DNA from: Rugalucina vietnamica
Taxonomy: Eukaryota > Mollusca > Bivalvia > Lucinida > Lucinidae
DNA length: 64,000 nucleotides
Direction: 5' to 3'
Assembly: GCA_964017185.1 (NCBI GenBank)
Contig: OZ024875.1
Coordinates: forward strand, 30,327,456-30,391,455
Below, in pieces: positions 34,060-43,911 of this stretch (position 1 is its first letter; every line of letters starts with the position of its first letter). Both the position numbers and the translations under genes were made by a program. The notes under the pieces were generated by a model that saw nothing but the letters and a program-made list of their open reading frames with translations, was not told the DNA's origin and searched no databases.

Positions 34060-34489
34060 TTTAGTTTTAGAAAAAGGTCAAGTAGGCAATGATCAGGAAA
34101 AGGCGAAATCAGAAAGATATTCACACTCCAAAAACCGAGATGGGAAAAACTAAATTGACAATTAGGAAGTAATACTTAGAAAACATATCGTAAGCCGAGT
34201 GAGCTATTTCCCAATAGGCGGCCACTCAGTAACCCGAACTTAACTAAAACTACGAAAACGTGCATAAGGTTCAAACAGCACAAAATTCGACTCCAAAACA
34301 CAAAACAAATAGAATCACAACAGAAGTATCACCCCGGAATGATCAGTAATAAAAAATTACTTGGAGCTTAAATCGATTTTACAGAGCTCTAACCTCGCCC
34401 TCATCTTATACAGTGGTTCACAACCTTTAGTTAGTTGTTCGGTCCTCGTGGTGAATCTCTAACTAGTCAGACGTTACGCAAGATACTGG

Positions 34490-37194
34490 TGACACTGTGA
34501 AAACCCTTGCTATACTTGCTTGAAACCCCGATAAAATGCTTATTTGTGGGCGTAGATCAAAACTTTTTACACTAAAATTTTTAGCAAATAAAAAACTAAA
34601 CGATGGTTGAGAAATAAACTTAATATCCCTTATCAATTTAAGAGTGTTTTAATTATAATTGTCGAAAGCAATGAAAAGACGGCGAGTCCCGCGTTACATT
34701 TAACTGCATGCCGCGGTATGTGCATTGCCGGTATGATTAAACTGGCGGTATAAATAGTGAAAGGATTTCATAATATGAAAGCGACATCAATTTCTGTTTT
34801 GCTGGTGAAATTATTCCAATGAAGTCGAAAAAATTCAGAAATACCGGGCATGGGGCTAAGACAAAAGCGATGTCCCATCTCGGCGAAGAAACAAGTAGAA
34901 ACGATTTATTGTAAAAGCAGTATCTTTCCTAGTCAAGTCATCGCAATAATTTTCCTGCTGAAAAATACGTTTTCAGCATAGATTCGATAGATGCCATTAT
35001 TTTAGGGATTCGAGGTCGTGTTAAAAAGCGAAGTGAAAAAGCAATTGTCTCCCAAAATGTCCCAAAGCCTAAAACTGACGTTGTTTTTTAACGAAACGTA
35101 ATTTTGGAGACATTTTTAAACATGTTATATCAATCAAATCGAAATAATAAAAGTATATGAAAATACGTTTTCTTTACTGATTATGGTGATGTAAGGTTTG
35201 TTACAGTAGGCTGTGCCATTTTCTTTATTTTTGAAAATACAAATGTCTCCCAAAATGTCCCACTCGCGATTTTTTCAGATTATGACGTCATGTAAAAATC
35301 TTATGTCGGGGCGAAATGATTGATTTTAAAAGAGATTCTTAGCCGGGCTTACTTCAACCATGCTTTCATGTAAACCGAAAATGATCATACGAATGCGGAT
35401 GCGATTCGTCGCAAATTCGAAATGATTGCTTCAACGGTTGTTCGCTTGACATTCGTTAATGTTCGCAAGTATGGGAGTTTAGGACGATATTCGCGTCCGT
35501 TGATTTTTGTTGTAGTTGCGAAAATGAGGAACATGCTACCTCATTTTTTCTATTATATTTTTTTTTTATTTTATTTTCTATTTATTCATTTATTTCTTTA
35601 TGTAATTATTTATTTATTTATTTATTTATTAAATGAATTATTTATTTATTTGAACTCGTTCTTATCGACTTCAATGTATACTTAACGACACTTCCAACGC
35701 TACCGACAGAGTTTTTGCTATAATTTCAAAACTACACAATATATTGAAATGAAAATCGCAGGGACGATAGAAAAATTCATGAGACTTGTGCTGAAGGCAA
35801 ACTCATGACAGCGAACCTTTATTGATAAACAGCCCGGGCGTTTAGACAAACTACACTTCATTTTCAAAAGTCGCAAAACTTGAGTGATTAAACAAAACAT
35901 CATTTCAGCAATAAACCTACAGTATTTATTGCCATAGTGTATATTTCTTTTTGTATCTTTTATTAACGAAGAAATAAGATAAAAAAAAACAACAAACAAA
36001 ACACTTGAAACTAAACTATCACACCACAATATTCATCTGATCCGATCAAATTACCTAGCTAGGCCGCCATTTATTCGAATGACAGCTAGCAACAACAACG
36101 CATCGAAGCCACGTACCGCATTCTAGTACTACTGGCGTTGCGCTATACCCTTCAAATTGCTAAGATTGTATAATAGTAGAAGGGTACCGTCTCCTTCCTA
36201 CACAGCTGATAATGCCACATATATGGTCGATTTAATTTAAGTCGATGATTTGGATGGCTAAATAATCAACTCTGTTTGCTTGCAGAAGGTTGACAGTGTC
36301 GCGTTCTGTATGGAACGTCGCACCGTCGTGCATCAGACGCATACCCCTGTGAGTCCGTGCATATGATATGTTTTTCTGAGAACTGTTCTTCCAGTCATGT
36401 GCTGTTGCAAAAAGAGAAAACAAAACGAGAATGAATGATACGGAGGAACTGTTGTGAAGATCTTTGTTCGCTACGCGTAACTGGTTTTGTGACTTTTGAA
36501 AATGAGGGGTGGTGTGTCCAAACGCCCGGAGCGTTTCTTTATAAAAGTCTGCTGGCATCATTTTGCCTTCAGTACACGTCAAATGAATTTTTCTATCGTC
36601 CCTGCAATTTTCATTTCAATATCGTGAGTAATTTTGAAATTATAGCAAAACATCTATCGATAGCGTTGGAAGTGTCGTTAAGTATATTTGCAGACATTAA
36701 ATCCGTTATCAATGTAATCGCTTTGGAATCGACAGGATGCCTGCAATGATTTAAATTTCAACTATTCCGGCATTACAAGTGGTACAAAATCAGAATGTCC
36801 ATATGTATTATTTGTTAGCATAGCATGTAGAAATCCGCAAGAATTTGCCCATTTTCCGCTGGCATCGTGTCTGCAAAATCGCATCTTAACCGAACAATTA
36901 AAGGTGCGAATTTTAATTCCTATATAGAATTTTTTTAACGCGAGAAAATATTATTGAATTTAATATTAAGTCTTTAGTAAAACTAAATTCATGAAATGAA
37001 TGTACTGTTCATGTTTACGTTTGGCATGTTCGTCGTAAAAAATGATGACAAAAGCATAATTCCATTTGTTAAATCTACAACCGTAACGTAACAATTGTAA
37101 CGTTAGGGGTCACCAATAATGTGCGTAACGTCTCAATGAATAATCAAGGACAAACAAATAAATCATGATAACCACCATGATGAATAAAAAAGAG
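34490..37194. mobile_element. Insert with Tc1-like transposase relic and inverted repeats
   Basis: Arms at about 35665-35830 and 36555-36690 are inverted partners (GACACTTCCAACGCTA, ATTTTTCTATCGTCCCTGC). TGTCTCCCAAAATGTCCCA occurs at 35046 (partly) and 35244. A Tc1-like relic lies on the minus strand at 36232-36345. The boundaries are those of the split family C copy. Probably a composite of several insertions. Confidence 0.5.
36232..36345 (-). pseudogene. Tc1/mariner transposase relic
   Basis: Reads MHDGATFHTERDTVNLLQAN, resembling the DDE-domain segment of Tc1-family transposases (xxDNAxxHxAxxTxxxLxxN). Only ~35 residues remain, so the match is suggestive, not firm. Confidence 0.5.
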
Positions 37195-37439
37195 GACTCA
37201 CAGATTCAGTAAGCTGCCCGACGATGGAGATACCGTGGCGCCGAATGACTTACTTAATCCGGTGCAAAAGAAAAACACCAGTTAAAACCCGGTGATCCAA
37301 GCAACAGACGAGAAGAGAAGCTCAGGCCCCAACTGACTAAAAACAATAGCATCATAGAGTCTGACGCTCAACCCACCGGCGTGAAATTATAGAAGACAGC
37401 ATAGTTTTAAACTAAGCATGCAAGCTGTCGCACAACATT

Positions 37440-37840
37440 TCATTGAACATGTGGATACTATATCTGATTCTAGATATTGGTCTGAAGTTTTATGTTGCAA
37501 CATCCCCACCCGCTTCAGTGACCTTGAGGTTAAGGTCACAAACTGAATTTTTTATGTTAAAGCTGTTAAAGGTTTACGAGTATATCTCTGAATCATTTAG
37601 ATTGACCTGGTTGATACTTTGCCTGTTGTAAGATATTGGTCGGACATTTCATGTTGTACCATCCCGACCCTCCTGACAGACCTTAATGGTCAAGATCATG
37701 AACTTCGAAATTTTATGTTAACGTTGGTGGTTTAAGATTTTAGAACTCCTGTATTTCTTCAAAATGTGGATAGTTCCGGTTGATACAATGCCTGATGTTA
37801 GGCACTGGTCTGTGCTGTTCCACTCATACCTAAATTTTGA
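37440..37840 (+). repeat. Diverged ~160-bp tandem repeat (family D), about 2.3 units
   Basis: Units share TAGATATTGGTCTGAAGTTT, a CATCCCGACC-like block, GACCTTGAGGTTAAGGTCA and AATTTTATGTTAA. It is the same family as 46771-47440 but more diverged. Confidence 0.75.
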
Positions 37841-38525
37841 TACTTTAAGATGCAAAGAGTGATTCATGCGAGCTACGCAGTTCTATGGCAGCCCTTACTT
37901 TCCTTAGACAAATGATATTGGCTACCGAAGAATCGGCATGGAGCACTGTGTCAGTTGCCTCCGAAAACCGCAGCCAGGTGCAGTCGATAAAACAGAGTTT
38001 GGTTTTGTCTTTATACTGGCATTGGACACGCACACGCATCTGCATCTGAAAGAACAAAACGACATAAAAATCATCATCCGCCTAGCTAAAGCTATGGTGC
38101 CATTCTCTCACCGTTTATTTTATAAAAGCGAGTTCTTGATATAACGATAAGCCACGACACGGCCAACTTTATCGGATTTGCAGACTGAATGAATATATTC
38201 TTGCATGGCATGAACCAAGACATGACCAACAGTCCCGAACACGCAAATGGATAATTCGTTTCGATAACAGGGCGTACACATTCTAGCAACCATACAGAAA
38301 CAAATCAAAATGATTAAATTGTCTACCACTGATTTTGATGCAATTGCTATTTCCTAATGAAATTTTCTAAAAACAATATTTAAATAGCTTACTTCTTTGG
38401 TAACGCATACATATGCATATCAGTGAGCTCCGCGTTTCGTCAGCAGCATCTTATAATTTGAAATCACAGAATAACACGTCTGGATGTGGAGGAACCAAAT
38501 TTCTGTCACTGGAAGCAGCCATATT
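37841..38525. other. No feature recognised
   Basis: Short open frames on both strands show no family similarity. Nothing structured was seen. Confidence 0.5.
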
Positions 38526-40263
38526 CACGGGGACCCAACTGTTAATCGTGATTATTGATGCGACGTGGAATGTTAATGCATGCCATTATGAAGTTTGGTA
38601 TGCGTCGGCGAGTTCGTTACGAATGCGACGTTCCACATCCTCTGTCCTTGGACGGTAAGTACCACATGTTTTGCTCTCGTGAAAATAAACAAAGCCGAGT
38701 TTACGAAATCGGCGTCCACTATGATCTTCAAAATTCTTCTATATTCCCACATGCAGTCAATGGGAATACTTACGGCACTTGTGTTTTTCAGCTAATGGTT
38801 TATAAAGTTGACAGATAGAAGCAAGATTGCCACGAATAAACATTACATTCTTAAAGTCCTTTTGTTTTTATAATTCTTGGTCGTAAACTAAGATGTATAA
38901 CATAGTCTTATGGGTGTCTTTATTGAAATCTGTATCAAAATGGCTTTGTAAATGCACATTTATCTACTGAGCGTGAAAAACAGTAAGATAAGCATCTTTT
39001 GTATGCATCGAAGATGAAGGTACGTACTACTAGAATGAGTCATGGAAGAATTAGCATTTTGTTGTGCCCTTACAAAAGTTATTTACGTCAATGCAAAAGC
39101 ATAATTTGTGCTTTTATCAAGCGCAATATTACATGGTGTATTGTTTCCTTGTAAGTTACATGTACTTCGTTCGAGCGAGCTTCAAAGCATATGCCACTTT
39201 TATTTTGAATGAGGTCACAGAGTGGTTTTCTGATATAGCTTTGTCAACATTCGAGTGACTTCTTGCCTCGAAACAGCAAATCATTTTCGGGCATATCAGT
39301 GACATAGGTAATATGTTTTCTAACATTAAATGACCACTAAGGCTTAACCAAATAATATTTGATCATTTAATATCGGTGGCTCCATGCATTTTTGATAAGC
39401 GGCGGGGGGGGGGGGGGGGAGAAAACAAAAGAATTAAAGGGATTTGTGAGGTTTTTAGGTGCGGTTGTCAGTCAGTTTTCCATGGGAATGGTGTGTTGTA
39501 CAAGAACAGCGATCAACTATGGTTATTTCATTGCCATTAGAAGAGTCTTTCGGGAGCCCTTTGTACCCTCGGCCTCAGGCTAAAACAGCTTTCTCCAGCC
39601 TCTGCAAATGTTAATACAGTATAAAAACGTGGTTGACCCCTTTAACATGTATCTAGAAAATATTAATTGAAGAAAATGCATCACTGTCTCCATATTTTCT
39701 ATTTTATTTTACTGATTCATGGGTCTCAATCGTCCACGATGCATTTCTGTGTCGCATATTAAATTTTAACAAAATCTACGATGCATACAAGAGATGCTTA
39801 GCTTACTGTTTTTCACGCTCAGTAAATAACTGTGCATTTACAAAGCCATTTGGATACATATTTCAATAAAGACACCACAAGACTGTGTTATACTTCTTAG
39901 TTTACGGTCAAGAATTAGAAAAACAAAATGACTTTAAGAATGTAATGAGTTTTCGTGGCAATCTTGTATCTACCTGTCAACTTTATAAACCATTAACTGA
40001 AAAACACAAGTGCCGTAAGTATTCCAATTGACTTCAGGCGGGAACATAGAAGATTTTTGCAGATCATAGTGGATGCCGATTTTGTAAACTCGGCGTTGTT
40101 TATTTTCACGAGAGCAAAACATGTGGTACTTACCGTCCAAGGACAGAGGATGTGGAACGTCGCATTCGTAACGAACTCGCCGACGCATACGAAACTTCAT
40201 AATAGCATGCATTAACATTCCACGTCGCATCAATAATCACGATTAACAGTTGGGTCCCCGTGA
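38526..40263. mobile_element. 1.7-kb foldback element with ~480-bp arms
   Basis: Ends CACGGGGACCCAACTGTTAA and its complement. The arms (38526-39010 and 39780-40263) pair over nearly their whole length, e.g. GATGCGACGTGGAATGTTAA and GTACCACATGTTTTGCTCTC. The centre (39011-39779) is AT-rich with a poly-G run at 39402-39419. An 87-codon open frame is present in both arms but is not conserved like a protein. Confidence 0.8.
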
Positions 40264-40652
40264 TATTGAAATGCTGAGAACACGCTTTGTTTCATGAAAG
40301 TAATACGCGTGTAGTAACTAGTGTTATCATTATACGATCTCTGCCAGCCTGGGTAAGGGTATATACTATTTCATGGAGTGGAGTCTTTGAATGGAAGTGT
40401 TTTGGAGACAGACTGGTGTCATTCAAGACCAGAGAATAACAAAAGTTTGACTACTGGGCTTGAGATGAGATATCAATCTCAGGAAGTAAAGAAAAAGGTA
40501 TAATCAAATTACATGTATCTGGATTGTTGTTGTTGCAGTGAAAAGCAAGCTTTTTTTCACAAGGTGTGGTACTTATAGACGGTGAGCTCTAATCGCCCTG
40601 TGAATGAACTCAGTGCCCAAAGAATGACAGTGCCTTATCTATTTTCTTAGGT
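40264..40652. other. No feature recognised
   Basis: Unique-looking spacer between two inverted-repeat elements; no coding signal. Confidence 0.5.
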
Positions 40653-40654
40653 TA

Positions 40655-40956
40655 CCGTATTCGTTCTAATTAGCGCACATGCTCCAATAAGCGCACCCCC
40701 CGGTCTTTTCCGAAAAACATAATGCTTAAGCGCACACTGCTTGAATAGTATATTGGTATTTTACACCACTTAACCTTAAATAAACGAGAACTACTTTCAA
40801 ACAATTTGAATACTTGAATGACATCACCATTGATAGATTTGACGTGGTTATTTCAGCATTTTGATGAGTAGTTTTCCTTCATAGTGTGCGCTAATTAGAA
40901 CGATTTGTTACCTTAACTTTTTGTTATTTTGAAAAGTTAAATTAGAACGAATACGG
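40655..40956. mobile_element. 302-bp MITE, TA duplication
   Basis: CCGTATTCGTTCTAATT at the left and AATTAGAACGAATACGG at the right, a perfect 17-bp inverted repeat flanked by TA. Inner repeats of the end (GTGCGCTAATTAGAACGA at 40887) suggest tandem ends. No coding capacity. Confidence 0.88.
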
Positions 40957-40982
40957 TATGTGACATTTTAATTGGTGTAAAC

Positions 40983-41608
40983 AGCAGTCACACATTAGCG
41001 TATAACCCAAACGCGCGCCGGGCGTATGAAAACTCTCAACACGCTGAAGATTTTTGACGTATAAAAATTAATTTGTACCTTTAACTCGCTTTAGCGGTCA
41101 TACATTAGCGCGTGACTGAGGCGTGTGTCGGACGTATAAAAAATCTCAAAGTTTTAGAGTACGTTTGTGTTACGTCCCAGACACGCTAAGCACGCGCTAC
41201 GTACGCACAGCAAACGTTCAACGCGCGTCTCACACACGCTTGGGGCACGCTACTGAACGTGCATGTAGCGGACACTGACGTGCCTAAAACGTGTGCCAAA
41301 CGCATTCGAAGCGTATTCAACGCGCCTGTAGGGCGTGTGGAACTTATTCGAAACGTTAAAGTCACACGCTCGGGACACGCCGAGCTTCTAGAAAATTTTT
41401 AAGCATGTTTAAAAAAAATTGATCCGAAACGCGCGACGATTTTTAGCGATGTACAGTACGTGACGCGCATCGAACGTGCACCAAGCGTACCCAACGTGCT
41501 CGTAACGCGCTTTGAACGTGTCTCCGACGTGCGTCTGGCGTATGTGGAATTTTACTTTTTTCAACACGCCCGGCGCACATTTCACTTATACGCTAATGTG
41601 TGACTGCT
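40983..41608. mobile_element. 626-bp MITE rich in ACGCG/ACGTGC motifs
   Basis: Inverted ends AGCAGTCACACATTAGCGTA and TACGCTAATGTGTGACTGCT. The interior is a dense field of CACGC, GCGTG and ACGCGC words, far more CpG-rich than the surrounding AT-rich DNA. The target duplication is not clear. Confidence 0.82.
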
Positions 41609-42090
41609 ATTAACACAGGTGAAAGTGGCGACTGTGTCTGAGTCTTCGAAATCATCCTTGACTTGAAATGACTATGAACTTCGCTCCAAAACCACACTAC
41701 AGTCCACGGCTCCAGTCCACTTCATGAATTTGTATATGCCGACAGGCAATATCGATGACTGATATTATTATTATATTAAACGAGTATCAGATGCTTGCCA
41801 ATGCTTGAACCTTCGGACAGACTGTTGTGATGATTTTGGTTGCATTTCATTATCTTTTAGAACACCACTTGATATATCCCAAGTTCACGTATTATTCTTA
41901 TTTTTAATGTGCACGCAGTTGCGGTTTTGCATAAATTGACAGTCAGCCGAAGGTAGTCAAGATTGTAATCGCAATTTCGGTTAAATTGTGCCACAGTTAC
42001 TGGGTTCAACATTGTCTGATATTAAAAAAAAAAATATGCGCATACATAAATAATCATTATGGGATGCTCGTATGATTTCATATAATAATT
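41609..42090. other. No feature recognised
   Basis: AT-rich spacer with no coding or repeat signal. Confidence 0.5.
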
Positions 42091-42093
42091 AAT

Positions 42094-42170
42094 ATCTTGT
42101 TCCGTTTGTTCCGCAAAGTATAGTTGTCCACACAGATAATTTTATAAACAACTGAACGAAACGTAACAAA
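42094..42170 (+). repeat. Isolated diverged copy of the ~70-bp palindrome
   Basis: TTGTTCCGTTTGTTCCGCAA...AACTGAACGAAACGTAACAA with the same loop order (GTATAGTTGTCCACACAG). It is followed by CATGTTGCGAC, the flank of the second unit type, but is otherwise outside the clusters. Confidence 0.85.
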
Positions 42171-42622
42171 CATGTTGCGACTACAAGAGTTTTTAGTTTG
42201 TGATTGCGGTGCGTGTATGCGCTTATTGACTGGCCGAGTTGCAGTTCTGTCTTTGTTATCTTTACTGAGACTGAACCGGGTCTTCATACACTGGGCTCTG
42301 TAATGTTGTCGATAACGGCTTTTGTCAGCATCAATACATTCTACGCTGTGCTGAACGACTCAACCCGACAAGAACATGGTTTGACTTTGAACCCATAGCC
42401 TTTAGTTGTAGAATTCAACTTCTACATGTCTATCGGGCGCCACTGTTTATATATGTTATTGTTCTGGTTTAGATCAGCTGGCTAACCTGCACTCCGATAC
42501 ACTTCGTGACCTCGCTCCTCTCCCGTGAGAGGTCTAACAGAATACCGATGGAAATATTCCGTCTAGTTGTGGTTCTACTTCGTCTAAGACAATTATGACT
42601 ATACACGATTCTACCAACAGAC

Positions 42623-42663
<41 letters not shown>

Positions 42664-42712
42664 CATTTTCAATATGACAAGTCTGACAAGGTTCACCTAA
42701 ACCTGGTTAATA

Positions 42713-42743
<31 letters not shown>

Positions 42744-42875
42744 CATACATACATACATACATACATACATACATACATACATACATACATACATACATAC
42801 ATAATTGCCAGTGAATATTTTGTTCACATCGCCGTATACGTCGGTACAAAGTACGACTTATGAAAATAGTAGTAG
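42171..42875. repeat. Spacer with poly-T run and (CATA)n microsatellite
   Basis: Poly-T at 42629-42663 and a perfect CATACATA tract at 42716-42802. A repetitive Cys-Met-Tyr-Val open frame is its product, not a gene. Confidence 0.9.
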
Positions 42876-42877
42876 TA

Positions 42878-43816
42878 CGAGGATGATCCAATAATGATTG
42901 AGACTTTTCTCTTATTTTATAAACCCTATTGACTGGCTCAAGTTTACTACTTTCGTTTACAAGATACACATCTGATCTCTCTTCGGAGCATGTTTTATCA
43001 AATTTGGTAGATAACGTTGGTTGCTATGGTTATTTAAGAACTGCTCGTGTAGCACCTATGGCCACCATTTGCCCTTTGAACAAACATAGACTATAGATAT
43101 CTCGCTATGTCACAAAATTTAAAAACGGTTTCTTAACATAATTGAGTATTGCCTGTGTTAACATTCATCTCTGAAATATTTTGCTTTGGTCAAATCGAGT
43201 CTTGCGCTCGTGATCGAGAGGTGGTTGCCTAGCAACCATTTTACTATATGAATTATGGATAATAGCATTTTCCAAATTCTAAAGTTGCTAGGCAACATAA
43301 AAAGAAATGGTCAAGTGTCACTTTTGTAATTCATTTGCAATATTTACCATGTAATTGATCATTTTAAGATCAAAAACAATTTATTTTGTCATGTATACTC
43401 AGGATATAAGATATTTCTCACCCCTACCCCCAAAATTATTGAATTTTTTCGCAAACAAACCCCATCTTTTCTCGCAAAAACACTCAGCCTACTTGAATTA
43501 TAAGCTGTATGTAAGTGATATTTGCAGAGCATAAAGCTAGTAGTGATAACTATAAATAACAATATTCCATAATAGGAATTTTTATCACCGGTTGCCATGG
43601 CAACCCATTTTATGTGCATAATTGCTACGTGGCCAAGGACCTTCGACTCGCATTCTCCCGTTGCTAAGCAACAAAAGGTAGTTGTCTATATTTTACTTTT
43701 AACCAGTGTCTCTTGTGCGCGTTATATTGAGCAATGTTAACAATATATTAACAGTAAGCCAAGTTTATTTTCATAGGAATAATTCAAAAAGTCTCATTCA
43801 TTATTGGATCATCCTC

Positions 43817-43817
<1 letters not shown>
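42878..43817. mobile_element. 940-bp mariner-type nonautonomous element
   Basis: Inverted ends CGAGGATGATCCAATAATGA (continuing TTGAGACTTTT) and complement, flanked by TA. The ends resemble mariner-family termini. No transposase. The interior holds four near-palindromic X-box-like sites at 43223, 43284, 43591 and 43660. Confidence 0.85.
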
Positions 43818-43848
<31 letters not shown>

Positions 43849-43849
43849 T
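43818..43849. repeat. (TAG)n microsatellite
   Basis: About ten GTA units directly abut the right end of the mariner-type element; the left flank has GTAGTAGTA too, so the element probably landed in a pre-existing repeat. Confidence 0.9.
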
Positions 43850-43911
43850 TGCTCTCTCGGGTGTTGAAAGATACAGTTGCTGCTGCAGTATGTTTTCATA
43901 CCACAATATGG

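Larger units (their letters stand above)
34060..37375 (-). mobile_element. Dispersed repeat family C copy split by a 2.7-kb insert
   Basis: 34060-34480 and 37195-37375 are, in reverse complement, the two halves of the sequence at 20020-20660. The junction falls at CTAGTCAG (34470) and CAGATTC (37202). The poly-T/poly-A edge at 34016 suggests retroposition. The intervening segment is described separately. Confidence 0.7.

Noticed and set aside
42595-42969. Open frames with poly-Phe, Thr-Tyr-Ile-His and Cys-Met-Tyr-Val repeats
   Set aside because: Translations of the poly-T run and the (CATA)n microsatellite on both strands.
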